Assembly (NCBI GenBank): GCA_016213205.1
Contig: JACRAZ010000073.1
Location: 1-47,454, forward strand
From: Burkholderiales bacterium
GTDB taxonomy: Bacteria; Pseudomonadota; Gammaproteobacteria; Burkholderiales; Burkholderiaceae_C
Length of the DNA: 47,454 nt
Direction of reading: 5' to 3'
Shown here in pieces: positions 8,468 through 16,700 of this stretch (positions are counted from its first letter, which is position 1; every line of letters starts with the position of its first letter). The notes under the pieces were generated by a model. That model was given only the letters and a program-made list of their open reading frames with translations, made no database searches and was not told where the DNA came from. Made by a program: the position numbers and the translations under genes.

Positions 8468-10229
8468 TCACATGGGGCGTCAGCCGCTCGCGCACGGTGG
8501 CGTGGTAGCGGTTGAGCCAGGCGATCTCGTCCTCGCGCAGCAGGGCACGTTCGATGCAGCGGGTGTCGATCGGGCACAGCGTGAGCGCCTCGAACTCGAG
8601 CATCTCGCCGAAGGTGCCGTTCTCGGGCGTGGCCACCGGCACGTTGAGCACCAGGTTCTCGATGCGCACGCCCCACTGGCCCGCGCGGTAGATGCCGGGC
8701 TCGATGGAAGTGATCATGCCGGGCTCCATGGCCATCGTGGGCTCGGGCACGGCCTTGCTCAGGGTTTGCGGGCCCTCGTGCACGTTCAGGAAGTAGCCCA
8801 CGCCGTGGCCGGTGCCGTGGGCGTAGTCCAGCCCCTCGGCCCACAACGGCGCGCGGGCGATCGCATCGAGGTAGGGGCTCAGCGTGCCACGCGGGAAGCG
8901 CGTGCGTGAGAGCGCCATCATGGCCTTGAGCACCAGCGTGAAGTCGCGCCGCTGCGCGGCGCTGATGGTGCCGATGGGCCACACCCGGGTGATGTCGGTG
9001 GTGCCGCCCAGGTACTGGCCGCCGGAATCGATGAGCAGCAGGCCGTTGCCCTCGATCCAGGCGTAGGACGATGGCAGCGCACGGTAGTGCGGCAACGCGC
9101 CATTGGCATTGAAGCCGGCGATGGTGGAAAAGCTCAGCCCCACGAAGCCGGGGCGCCTGGCACGCGCCTCGCTCAGGCGCTCGTCCACCGTGAGCTCGCT
9201 GATGCGTTCGTGCCCCAGCGCGGATTCGAACCAGGCGTAGAACTCGCACATCGCCGCGCCGTCCTGGGCCATCGTCTCGCGCACGAAGCCGGCCTCGACC
9301 TCGTTCTTGCGGCTCTTGAACAGCGTGCTGGGGTTGATGGCCTCGACCACCCGCACCCCCGGCGGCACCTGCTGCCGGAAGCCCAGCGTGATGCGGCGCG
9401 GGTCCACCAGCAGCGTGCAGCCGGTGCCCAGCGCCGCCAGTGCCGGCGCGGCCTGCGCATAGTCGGCGACGGCAAACCCCTCGGCCCGCAACTGGGTGGC
9501 CAGCTCGGCCGGCAGCTTGCCGGCGCCGATGAACAGCGTGGCGCCGGTGGTGTCGATCAGCAGGTGGGCCAGGAACACCGGGTTGCACTCGACATCGGTG
9601 CCGCGCAGGTTGGTGATCCAGGCGATGTCGTCCACGGTGGAGACGAAGTGGTGCGTCGCGCCGTGGCGCGCCATCGCTTCGCGGACGCGCGCCAGGCGCT
9701 CGCTGCGCGGCTCGCTGGCCTGCGGCGGCAGGTGGGCATACACGGTGGCGGCGGGCAGCGCGGGCCGGTCGGGCCACACCTCGCCGAGCACATCGAGTTC
9801 GGTGCGCAGCACGATGCCGGCCGCCTCGAGCGCGGTGCGCAGCTGCTGCGCCGCGGCCAGGCCCAGCACCTGGCCGTCCACCAGCACCTGGGCGCCGCGC
9901 GGCAGCGCGCGCGTGATCCATTCGATGTGGTGCGTGGCCGCGCCGGTGGGGATCTTCACCAGCGCGATGCCGCTGCCCTCGAGCTCGGCCTCGGCCTGCA
10001 CCCAGTAGCGGCCGTCGGCGAACAGCGCCGCCTGGTCCAGCGTGACCACCAGCGTGCCCATCGAGCCGGTGAAGCCCGACAGCCATTCACGCGCCTGCCA
10101 GCGGCCGGGCAGGTATTCGCTCAGGTGCGGGTCGGCCGAGGGCACGAGCAGTGCGCTGGCGCCATGGCGGGCCAGGGCTTCGCGCACGCGCTCGACACGT
10201 TCGCGGGTGGGGGAGAGGCGGGTGTCCAT
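8421..10229 (-). CDS. Xaa-Pro aminopeptidase, M24B family
   Basis: A 602-residue cytoplasmic metallopeptidase that removes an N-terminal residue preceding proline. It has the long XPNPEP1-like layout: two creatinase-type N-terminal domains (about 1-310), the pita-bread catalytic domain (about 315-530) and a C-terminal extension. The metal ligands are visible: Asp in LLIDSGGQY, Asp in GGTTDITR, His in GTGHGVGYFLNVHEGP, Glu in TSIEPGIYR and Glu in RIENLVLNV. It follows the NDH-2 gene on the same strand after 86 bp. Its 3' end is tandemly duplicated just beyond the stop. Confidence 0.93.
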   Translation of the reverse strand: MDTRLSPTRERVERVREALARHGASALLVPSADPHLSEYLPGRWQAREWLSGFTGSMGTLVVTLDQAALFADGRYWVQAEAELEGSGIALVKIPTGAATHHIEWITRALPRGAQVLVDGQVLGLAAAQQLRTALEAAGIVLRTELDVLGEVWPDRPALPAATVYAHLPPQASEPRSERLARVREAMARHGATHHFVSTVDDIAWITNLRGTDVECNPVFLAHLLIDTTGATLFIGAGKLPAELATQLRAEGFAVADYAQAAPALAALGTGCTLLVDPRRITLGFRQQVPPGVRVVEAINPSTLFKSRKNEVEAGFVRETMAQDGAAMCEFYAWFESALGHERISELTVDERLSEARARRPGFVGLSFSTIAGFNANGALPHYRALPSSYAWIEGNGLLLIDSGGQYLGGTTDITRVWPIGTISAAQRRDFTLVLKAMMALSRTRFPRGTLSPYLDAIARAPLWAEGLDYAHGTGHGVGYFLNVHEGPQTLSKAVPEPTMAMEPGMITSIEPGIYRAGQWGVRIENLVLNVPVATPENGTFGEMLEFEALTLCPIDTRCIERALLREDEIAWLNRYHATVRERLTPHVSGPALAWLLARTASF

Positions 10230-10315
10230 CGTGTGGGGCTCCGGCAGGGGGTGCGTGGCGGGCCCGGGTCAGGCGGCCACGGCAATCGGGGGCAAACGGG
10301 GGGCGAGCAGGGATT

Positions 10316-11644
10316 CTAGGAGGGCGCCTGCTTCGGCGGGGCCACCGCCTGCGCCACCACCCGCGCATGGCGGGCAAAGGTCCAGTAGCTCCAGGCCCAG
10401 TCGATCAGCACCACCAGCCGGTTGCGAAACCCGATCAGGAAGTAGATGTGCGCGAACAGCCAGAACAGCCAGGCCGGGTAGCCCGAGAACCGCAAGCGCC
10501 CGATGGCCGGCAGTTCCAGCTGCACCACCGCGGCGTTGCGGCCCAGCGTGGCCAGCGCGCCATAGTCGGCGTAGCGGAAGGGCCGCGTGGCCTCTCCACG
10601 CAGCCGGCGCAGCAGGTTGGCCGCAGCCAGGCGCCCCATCTGCTTGGCCGCGGGGCTGACACCGGGCACCGGCTTCGGGCCAGCGCGGGTGGGCGTGGTG
10701 GCGGCCGCGAGGTCGCCGATCACCTGGATCTCGGGGTGGCCGGGCAGCGAGAGGTCGGCCTGCACCTGCACCCGGCCGGCGCGGTCGAGCGGGGCGCCGG
10801 CGCTGGCGGCCAGGGCCCGGCCCAGCGGCGAGGCGGCCACGCCGGCCGCCCACAGCACGGTGCGGGCGGCCAGCCGGCGTGGCTGGCCCTGCTCGGTGTA
10901 GTCCACGCCGGCGGCGTCGATGCCGGTCACCTGGCAGCCGGTGTGCAGCTCCACGCCCAGCTTGCGCAGCTGGCGCGCGGCACTGGCCGAGAGGGCCTCG
11001 TCGAAGGCGCCCAGCACGCGCGGCGAGCCCTCCATCAGCACGATGCGCGCGCTGCGCGAATCGATGTGTCGAAACTCCTCGCGCAGCGTGTGGCGCGCGA
11101 TCTCGGCCAGCGCGCCGGCCAGCTCCACGCCGGTGGGGCCGCCGCCGATGATCACGAAGTTCAGGCAGGCGGCGCGCTCGGCCTCGTCCTGGGTGCGCTC
11201 GGCCTGCTCGAAGGCGCCGATGATGCGCGCGCGCACGTCGAAGGCGTCGGCCAGCGTCTTCAGGCCCGGCGCGAAGCGGCTCCACTCGTCGTGGCCGAAG
11301 TAGCTGTGGGTGGCGCCCGCGGCCACGATCAGGTGCTCGTAGGCCAGGGTGCTGCCATCTTCCAAGGTGAGCGTGCGGGCGCCGGCGTCCAGGGTGGTCA
11401 CCTCGGCGCGCAGCACGGTGAGCCGGCCCCGCTGCATCTCGCGCCGCAGGATGTGGCGAATGGGCCCCGAGACGGCCGGCGCCGCCACGTCGGCGGTGGC
11501 CACCTGGTAGAGCAGGGGCTGGAACAGGTGGTGGTTGGTGCGGTCGATCAGGGTCACGTCCACCGCATCGCTGCGGGCCAGCGCGCGCACCGCCTCCAGC
11601 CCGCCGAAGCCGCACCCGATCACACACACTTTTGTTCTGGTCAT
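10316..11644 (-). CDS. NAD(P)/FAD-dependent oxidoreductase, type II NADH dehydrogenase-like
   Basis: A 442-residue monotopic membrane flavoprotein that probably passes electrons from NADH to quinone without proton pumping. It has an N-terminal FAD dinucleotide fold (VIGCGFGGLEA), a second NAD-binding fold (IIGGGPTGVELAGAL, about residue 165), the FAD-binding IQVIGDLAA, and a hydrophobic/aromatic C-terminal anchor (AWLFWLFAHIYFLIGF to about 430). The ATG at 11644 is chosen because MTRTKVCVIGCGFGG gives the usual short lead-in; an ATG at 11656 is also in frame. It is divergent from an OmpR-type regulator across a 66-bp gap with a perfect palindrome. Confidence 0.88.
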   Translation of the reverse strand: MTRTKVCVIGCGFGGLEAVRALARSDAVDVTLIDRTNHHLFQPLLYQVATADVAAPAVSGPIRHILRREMQRGRLTVLRAEVTTLDAGARTLTLEDGSTLAYEHLIVAAGATHSYFGHDEWSRFAPGLKTLADAFDVRARIIGAFEQAERTQDEAERAACLNFVIIGGGPTGVELAGALAEIARHTLREEFRHIDSRSARIVLMEGSPRVLGAFDEALSASAARQLRKLGVELHTGCQVTGIDAAGVDYTEQGQPRRLAARTVLWAAGVAASPLGRALAASAGAPLDRAGRVQVQADLSLPGHPEIQVIGDLAAATTPTRAGPKPVPGVSPAAKQMGRLAAANLLRRLRGEATRPFRYADYGALATLGRNAAVVQLELPAIGRLRFSGYPAWLFWLFAHIYFLIGFRNRLVVLIDWAWSYWTFARHARVVAQAVAPPKQAPS

Positions 11645-11650
11645 GGGGTC

Positions 11651-11671
11651 AAGCATAGCCGGGCTATGCTT
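11651..11671. promoter_or_regulatory. Perfect 10-bp inverted repeat between divergent genes
   Basis: AAGCATAGCC, one base, GGCTATGCTT. It lies 7 bp outside the ndh-like start (11644) and 40 bp before the response-regulator start (11711). Each arm contains a TATGCT that resembles a -10 box. It could be an operator shared by both directions. Binding factor unknown. Confidence 0.55.
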
Positions 11672-11710
11672 GCGCGCTGCCCGAACCCGCCCACTGCCAA
11701 CCCCACGACG

Positions 11711-12397
11711 ATGCGCCTGCTGCTGGTGGAAGACGACCGCATGATCGGCGACAGCCTGCGCCAGGCGCTGAAGCTCGAGGGCCATGCCGTCGACTGGGTG
11801 TACGACGCCGCCGCGGCCCAGGCCTCGCTGGCCAGCGAACGCTTCGACCTGGTGCTGCTGGACCTGGGCCTGCCCGAACAGGCCGGTGGCGCCGCGCGCC
11901 CCGCCGCCGGCTTGGCCGTGCTGCAGGCGCTGCGCGGGCGCGGCGATGCGACGCCGGTGATCGTGCTGACCGCGCGTGATGCGCTGCCCGACCGTGTGGC
12001 CGGGCTCGATGCCGGGGCCGACGACTACCTGGTCAAGCCCTTCGAGCTGGATGAACTGCTGGCCCGCATGCGCTCGGTGATGCGCCGCTTCGGCGGCCGC
12101 GCCAGCCCGGTGCTCGAACACGCCGGCGTGCGCCTGGACCCGGCCACGCGCGAGGTCACGCAGGATGGGGCCACTGTGCTGCTGTCGGCCCGCGAGTTCG
12201 CGGTGCTGGAGGCCTTGATGCAGCGCCCCGGCGCCGTGCTCTCGCGGGCCCAGCTCGAAGACCGGCTCTACGGCTGGGGCGAGGCGGTGGAGAGCAACGC
12301 GGTGTCGGTGTACGTGCACCAGTTGCGCAAGAAGCTGGGGGCCGAGTTCATCCAGAGCATGCGCGGGGTGGGCTACTTCCTCGTGCGCAAGCCATGA
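11711..12397 (+). CDS. OmpR/PhoB-family response regulator (QseB/TctD-like)
   Basis: A 228-residue transcription factor. The receiver domain has acidic VEDD at residues 7-10, phospho-Asp in VLLDLGLP (about residue 51) and Lys in YLVKPFEL. The C-terminal winged helix carries LSAREFAVLEALMQRPGAVLSR and NAVSVYVHQLRKKL. An insertion rich in Ala/Gly (EQAGGAARPAAG) directly follows the phosphorylation loop and is longer than usual for the family. The gene overlaps the kinase start by ATGA. It may act on the palindrome upstream, but this is only suggested by position. Confidence 0.93.
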   Translation: MRLLLVEDDRMIGDSLRQALKLEGHAVDWVYDAAAAQASLASERFDLVLLDLGLPEQAGGAARPAAGLAVLQALRGRGDATPVIVLTARDALPDRVAGLDAGADDYLVKPFELDELLARMRSVMRRFGGRASPVLEHAGVRLDPATREVTQDGATVLLSAREFAVLEALMQRPGAVLSRAQLEDRLYGWGEAVESNAVSVYVHQLRKKLGAEFIQSMRGVGYFLVRKP

Positions 12398-13701
12398 ACT
12401 CGATCCGCGCGCGGCTGCTGCTGTCGCTGGCCGCCGCGCTGGCGCTGGCCGCGGCGCTGGTGGGCGGCGTCACCTACCGCAACGTGCTGCGCGAGGCCGA
12501 GACGCTGTTCGACTACCAGCTGCGGCAGATGGCCTTGTCGCTGCGCGACCAGGGCGAGATCTCGGCCGGCGACGCGGCCGCGCTGAACGACGAGGACCTG
12601 GACTTCGTGGTGCAGATCTGGCACATCGATGGCCGCAGCGTCTATGCCAGCCGGGCGCACCGCGCGCTGCCCTCGCGCACGGTGCTGGGCTTCGCCGACA
12701 TCGTGGTCGAGGGCCAGCGCTGGCGCACCTTCGGGGTTTCGGCGCGCGACCGCGTGATCCAGGTGGCGCAGCCGCTGCGCATCCGCCAGGGCCTGGCGGC
12801 CGATGCCGCGCTGCACAGCGTGCTGCCGCTGCTGGTGGCCGCGCCGCTGCTGGGCGCCGCGCTGTGGTGGCTGATCGAACGCTCGCTGCGGCCCTTGTCC
12901 ACCGTGGCGAGCCGCTTGCGCGAGGCCGATGTGGCCACGCTGGGGCCGCTGCCCGATGCCGGCCTGCCCGACGAGGTGGCGCCGCTGGTGCGCTCGCTGA
13001 ACGCGATGCTCGAGCGGCTGGGCCTGGCCTTCGACAGCCAGCGCGCCTTCGTGGCCGATGCGGCGCACGAGCTGCGCTCGCCGCTCACGGCGCTGAAGCT
13101 GCAGGCCCAGCTCGTGCGCCGCGCGCCGGACGAGGCCAGCCGCGCCGCCGCGCTGGACACGCTGGTGGCCGGCGTGGACCGCGCCACCCGGCTGGTGGAG
13201 CAACTGCTCACGCTGGCCCGCCAGGAGCCCGGCGCGGCGCCGCAGCCGATGCAGCCGGTGGCCCTGGCCCCGCTGGTGCGCCAGGTGCTGGCCGATGCCG
13301 CGCCGCTGGCGCAGGCGCGCGGCAGCACGCTGGCGCTGACGGCCGACGACAGCCTCACCGTGCAGGGCGACGCCGCGGCGCTGGCGGTGCTGGTGCGCAA
13401 CCTGGTGGACAACGCGTTGCGCTACGCACCCGACGGTGCGCAGGTGCAGGTGAGCCTGGCCCGCGCGCCCGGCCAGGCCGTGCTGTGCGTGGACGACAGC
13501 GGCCCCGGCATCGCGCCGGCCGACCGCGAACGCATGTTCGAGCGCTTCGTGCGCGGCAACACGGCCGACCAGTCCAGCGGCAGCGGGCTGGGCCTGGCGA
13601 TCGTGCGCTCGATCGCGCTGCGCCACCACGGCAGCCTGCAGCTCGAAGGTTCACCGTTGGGCGGCTTGCGCGTGCGCCTGATGCTGCCGCTGGCGGGGTG
13701 A
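12394..13701 (+). CDS. QseC/TctE-like sensor histidine kinase
   Basis: A 435-residue inner-membrane kinase with TM1 at about residues 7-28, a periplasmic 2CSK_N-type sensor (about 30-135), TM2 at about 138-160 and a short HAMP-like link. The H-box is AFVADAAHELRSPLTALKLQ, the N-box LVRNLVDNALRYAP, and the ATP-site motifs are DDSGPGI and SGSGLGLAIV. It phosphorylates the regulator encoded by the overlapping upstream gene. Signal unknown; related kinases sense metals, tricarboxylates or pH. It converges with the PEP-CTERM gene, with 54 bp between stops. Confidence 0.93.
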   Translation: MNSIRARLLLSLAAALALAAALVGGVTYRNVLREAETLFDYQLRQMALSLRDQGEISAGDAAALNDEDLDFVVQIWHIDGRSVYASRAHRALPSRTVLGFADIVVEGQRWRTFGVSARDRVIQVAQPLRIRQGLAADAALHSVLPLLVAAPLLGAALWWLIERSLRPLSTVASRLREADVATLGPLPDAGLPDEVAPLVRSLNAMLERLGLAFDSQRAFVADAAHELRSPLTALKLQAQLVRRAPDEASRAAALDTLVAGVDRATRLVEQLLTLARQEPGAAPQPMQPVALAPLVRQVLADAAPLAQARGSTLALTADDSLTVQGDAAALAVLVRNLVDNALRYAPDGAQVQVSLARAPGQAVLCVDDSGPGIAPADRERMFERFVRGNTADQSSGSGLGLAIVRSIALRHHGSLQLEGSPLGGLRVRLMLPLAG

Positions 13702-13755
13702 CACTGGCCTGGCCGGCCGGTGCGGACCTGCTGGCTTGCCACGCGGCCAGCCACA

Positions 13756-14517
13756 TCACGCGGCTCGCCGCCGCACGCGGCAGCCGGCCACGGCCAAGGC
13801 GGCCAGTGCCGCGAACCAAATGCCTGCCGGCTCACTGACGGGCATCGGGCCTGCAACCGGGCCCAGCAGTTCGAAGGCGAAGTCGGTTTGACGGTCGGTC
13901 CACCAGCCCGGGTGGTTGCGCCAGAGCGAGTTGCCATCGCCGGCGCCTGACAGGGCCCAGGCCCAGTTCGCACTCTCGCCGCTGGTGTTGTTGACCACCG
14001 AGGCGTAGCTCTCGTGATCGAGCGGCAGCGCAAAAGCGGCCAGGGCCACCTCGTACGCGTAGATGCCGATCTGCTGGCTCTGGCCCAGGGCGTCAACGTG
14101 GGTCCAATGCCCCACCGGCGCCGAGCTGCGCTGCACCTCGCCCGCCGCGAAGTGCTTGATGAAGATGGTGTGGTCGATGTTGCTGCTGCTGCTCAGGTAG
14201 AACGTGAAGTCATCGGCCTGCGGCAGTGGCCCGCCCACGTAGCCACCCCAGAACCGCAGCCGGTCGACGATGTGGAAGTTGTGGTTGGGGTTGGCCGCGG
14301 TGGCGGGGGTGCGCAGCAGCTCGGCCCCTTGCTGGCCGACGCCCAGTGTCGACTGGGTCGGCAGGACGGCATCGCTGACCAGGGCGCCGCTGAAGTCGGG
14401 GCCACCGTTGCTGTACACGATGCCAGCAGTCGCCGGTCCGGACACAAGCAGTGCGCCGCAGGTGGTGGCCACGAGCATCGCGGTGGCCGACCACTGGAAG
14501 AAACGGTTTGGGGTCAT
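13756..14517 (-). CDS. Secreted PEP-CTERM-like protein
   Basis: A 253-residue exported protein. It has a signal peptide (hydrophobic stretch ending SGPATA before GIVYSNGG), a beta-rich body without recognised catalytic motifs, and a C-terminal sorting region: SEPAGIW, the hydrophobic stretch FAALAALAVAG, then CRVRRRAA. This is the PEP-CTERM layout with SEP in place of PEP. Such proteins are processed by exosortase (EpsH/XrtA-type) and usually go to the surface or extracellular polymer. No exosortase is in the window. ATG 14517 has a GGAG ribosome site; an upstream in-frame start at about 14565 is less likely. Confidence 0.82.
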   Translation of the reverse strand: MTPNRFFQWSATAMLVATTCGALLVSGPATAGIVYSNGGPDFSGALVSDAVLPTQSTLGVGQQGAELLRTPATAANPNHNFHIVDRLRFWGGYVGGPLPQADDFTFYLSSSSNIDHTIFIKHFAAGEVQRSSAPVGHWTHVDALGQSQQIGIYAYEVALAAFALPLDHESYASVVNNTSGESANWAWALSGAGDGNSLWRNHPGWWTDRQTDFAFELLGPVAGPMPVSEPAGIWFAALAALAVAGCRVRRRAA

Positions 14518-14579
14518 GGGAGGGGCTCCAACTGAAAGTGCCGACAGTCTGTTTCCCCTCGCCACGGCCGTCGTCAGGC

Positions 14580-14601
14580 ATCGGTCAGCGATCGGTCAGC
14601 G
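14580..14601. repeat. Exact tandem 11-bp repeat upstream of the PEP-CTERM gene
   Basis: ATCGGTCAGCG is repeated head-to-tail twice, one helical turn apart, 63 bp before the PEP-CTERM start codon. It is positioned like a regulator binding site for the minus-strand gene. No sigma-54 -24/-12 pair was found beside it. Confidence 0.6.
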
Positions 14602-15108
14602 TTCAATGCCCGGCAGCGCTGGGCTGTGCCAGTGCTGCCACCGACAGCCCGCAAACAACGGCCCCACCTGCCGCGTCGTGTCATGTTCATGGCGAAACTC
14701 GAATGGCCGTGGTGTCGGCGTCGCACGCTTCGCGGCAGACTGGGTTGGTGCCAACGCCATCGCGTCACGTACGTCTTCGGCATCTTGCACCGCCGCGCAG
14801 GTGGCTGCGGGCGGGCCTCTCAGTGGTGGCGCTCGGTGTCGTCGCCGTGGGGTGGCAGTTCAGCCGTGATGTTGCATCGGGCACTGGCGCGCAACGGCAT
14901 CGGCGTGATCGCGATGTCGCACTTCGGCTACCGCCAGGCCGAGCGCGCCCACGACGATGCTGATGCCGGCAATGGCGCGGGGGATGACCACCGGCAGCCA
15001 TCGACGGCCAGGCCCTCGACGGCGAAGCCCTTGTCCTTGCCCGTCTTGCCATGGGCGGCCCGACCTGCGGCTTGTCGGCCGCGGGCGCCAAAGCCCGCCG
15101 TGTGCGGT

Positions 15109-15139
15109 CGAAGCCTCCACCTGAGTTCAGGTTTCTTCG
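15109..15139 (+). promoter_or_regulatory. Two-part inverted repeat upstream of the HPF-like operon
   Basis: CGAAG (15109-15113) pairs with CTTCG (15135-15139), and inside these ACCTGA-GT-TCAGGT (15119-15132) is a perfect inverted repeat. It lies 84 bp before the HPF-like start. It could be an operator or a leader hairpin. Confidence 0.4.
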
Positions 15140-15223
15140 ATGTTCTGGTTCTCGAAAGGCTGCTTTTTCAAAACCGCTGGAGAACCCACATTCCGGCTGT
15201 CACCCAACCGATGGAGATCCAGC

Positions 15224-15565
15224 ATGCAAGTGCTCTTCAAGTCCCGCCATCCTCAGGCCACCGAAATGCGCGACCTCGCCGAGCGCCGCGTGCGCTTCGT
15301 GCTGCGTCGCCTGGGCGGGCGGGTGCCGCGCGCCGAGGTGAAGATGGCGGACGTGAACGGGCCGCGCGGCGGCATCGACAAGCGCTGCCAGGTGGAACTC
15401 CGGACCGCTGGCGCAGGCGCTGTGGTCGTCACGGCCGTGGCGAACGACTGGCGCTCCGCGCTGGACAACGCGCTGGCACGGGCCGCACGGTTGCTCATGC
15501 GCTTGTGGCGCCGCGGCAGTGACTCCCGCCGCATGCGCCAACGCCTCATCGGCCACGAACGCTGA
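15224..15565 (+). CDS. HPF/RaiA-family ribosome-associated protein (short form)
   Basis: A 113-residue basic cytoplasmic protein with the HPF/RaiA fold pattern (beta-alpha-beta-beta-beta-alpha): MQVLFKSRHPQATE, helix LAERRVRFVLRRL, strands VPRAEVKMADVNGPRGG and KRCQVELRTAG, and helix WRSALDNALARAARLLMRLWRR. Short HPF-type proteins bind the decoding region and hibernate ribosomes. The core is more divergent than housekeeping HPF, so this is probably a stress paralogue. ATG 15224 has a GGAG site 8 bases upstream. First gene of a run leading to terC. Confidence 0.75.
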   Translation: MQVLFKSRHPQATEMRDLAERRVRFVLRRLGGRVPRAEVKMADVNGPRGGIDKRCQVELRTAGAGAVVVTAVANDWRSALDNALARAARLLMRLWRRGSDSRRMRQRLIGHER

Positions 15566-15591
15566 ACCGAGACGACACCGGACTCGACACC

Positions 15592-15934
15592 ATGAACGCC
15601 CTGACGTCCCTGGCCTCGACCGCCCACCTGGCGACGGCTCAACCCTTGCCGGTTGCGGCGGCCACCGCGATGACCTCCCTTGTTGCCGGTACGAGCCGTG
15701 TGCGGCGGGATCGCTGGCCTCGGGGCGGTGTTCCGCCAGATGCCTGCGCTGGGCCTGACCGTTGCTGCGATGGTCGCGCTGCGGTCGGCCGGCCCGATCC
15801 TGTTCGAGACCAGCCGCATCGTGAGCGGAGGCGAAACCAACGACGTGCTGGCCACCATCGGTCTGCGAGTCTCGACCTTCAACCTTTTCACCAGCCTGCT
15901 CAGCCTGTTCGGCTTCGGCAGCGCTGACGAATGA
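15592..15934 (+). pseudogene. Small membrane protein gene, apparently frameshifted
   Basis: The ATG at 15592 opens a frame with a plausible N-terminus (MNALTSLASTAHLA to about SLVAGTS). Its protein-like character then stops, while the next frame from about 15690 becomes convincing: AVCGGIAGLGAVF, MPALGLTVAAMVAL, and LRVSTFNLFTSLLSLFGF to a stop at 15934. A one-base change near 15690-15705 would join them into a protein of about 113 residues with two or three hydrophobic segments. It is either a real disruption or a sequence error. If intact, the short frame could start at a TTG near 15680. Family not recognised. Confidence 0.5.
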
Positions 15935-15953
15935 ACCCCCACTGGAGTACACC

Positions 15954-16220
15954 ATGCAATGCCCCGTCTGCACCGATACCGCACTCGTGATGAGCGACCG
16001 CCAGGGCGTCGAGATCGACTACTGCCCGAAGTGCCGTGGCGTGTGGCTCGATCGCGGAGAACTTGACAAGCTGATCGAGCGCTCGGCAACGATCGCCTCG
16101 GCGCCCGCCGCCAGCGCGGTGGCCCGCCCGCAGCCCGGGTTCGTGGATTCGGACTACGAGCACGGCCGCAGCCCGCAGAGCCACCGCAGGAAGTCCTGGC
16201 TGAACAGCATCTTCGACTGA
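15954..16220 (+). CDS. TFIIB-type zinc-ribbon protein (PF13453)
   Basis: An 88-residue protein with a zinc ribbon at the N-terminus: CPVC (residues 3-6) and CPKCRGVWLDRGELDKLIE (about 24-42). This is the zf-TFIIB family common in bacteria near stress and membrane genes. The C-terminal half is low in complexity and basic (SPQSHRRKSWLNSIFD). A GGAG site lies 8 bases before the ATG. The molecular role is not established for the family. It is 31 bp upstream of the TerB-like gene in a same-strand run. Confidence 0.85.
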   Translation: MQCPVCTDTALVMSDRQGVEIDYCPKCRGVWLDRGELDKLIERSATIASAPAASAVARPQPGFVDSDYEHGRSPQSHRRKSWLNSIFD

Positions 16221-16251
16221 ACCGAGCAACACCCCTCACGGAGCACACATC

Positions 16252-16668
16252 ATGCGCAGCTACCCCACCAACAGCCCGCAGGCCGCCGCCCGCATCGTTG
16301 CGCTGACCGTGGTCGCCGACGGCGACATCGGCGATGCCGAGATCGAGTGGCTCGATCGCCTGGCCGTGCACGAACAGCTGGGGCTGGCGCGGCATGAGCT
16401 GCATGCGCTGCTGGACACCTTCTGCGAAGACTTGCTGTCGAGCGACCAGTTGAGGTGGGCCGACGCCTGCCCTGTGGACGAGCGCACGCTGGCCGACCTG
16501 ATGGGCGAGATACAGGACCCCGCGATACGCTTGAAGCTGTTGCGCTTGTGCGTCGAGCTTGCAGAAGCCGATGCGCATGTCGCAGAGGGCGAGTCGATCG
16601 TGCTCGGCGCCGCCGTCGAGCACTGGGGCTTGCACCGTGAGATGCTTCGAACCTCGTCCGGCAACTGA
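16252..16668 (+). CDS. TerB-like protein
   Basis: A 138-residue all-helical acidic protein of the TerB/DjlA-N-like fold: ARIVALTVVADGDIGDAEIEWLDRLAV, and later LKLLRLCVELAEADAHVAEGESIVLGAAVEHWGL, the paired helical hairpins with D/E-rich loops that bind divalent metal in TerB. TerB is part of the tellurite/metal stress system and is thought to work next to the membrane with TerC, which is the next gene. A GGAG site precedes the ATG. No other ter genes (terZADEF) are present. Confidence 0.75.
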   Translation: MRSYPTNSPQAAARIVALTVVADGDIGDAEIEWLDRLAVHEQLGLARHELHALLDTFCEDLLSSDQLRWADACPVDERTLADLMGEIQDPAIRLKLLRLCVELAEADAHVAEGESIVLGAAVEHWGLHREMLRTSSGN

Positions 16669-16700
16669 TCGGCTCACTGCAAATCACTCCCAAGGCGGTC

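Larger units (their letters stand above)
14518..15223. other. Gene-poor 0.7-kb stretch with repeats and hairpin
   Basis: I see no convincing gene here. Open frames exist on both strands because of the GC content, but none has a ribosome site and protein-like composition throughout. The stretch holds a tandem 11-mer (14580-14601) and a hairpin (15109-15139). Two short fragments look more protein-like than the rest: plus-strand RAGLSVVALGVVAVGW (about 14800-14850) and minus-strand KGFAVEGLAVDG (about 15000-15035). They may be remnants of decayed genes. The right end must hold the promoter of the following operon. Confidence 0.5.

Noticed and set aside
8374..10086. Second long minus-strand frame overlapping the aminopeptidase gene
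   Set aside because: Only its last 16 codons look like protein, and these come from the tandem duplication. The rest is a shadow of the true frame.
15000..15035. Minus-strand KGFAVEGLAVDG resembling a DUF3616-type motif
   Set aside because: Only about a dozen residues match from memory and the flanking sequence in all frames does not continue the family, so it may be chance.
14626..15522. Plus-strand frame of about 300 codons across the gene-poor stretch and HPF-like gene
   Set aside because: It overlaps the HPF-like gene in another frame, has no ribosome site and shows no protein-like segments.
14518..16700. yybP-ykoY manganese riboswitch for the TerC gene
   Set aside because: The gap before terC is only 32 bp, and no conserved core of this riboswitch was seen in the region upstream of the run.
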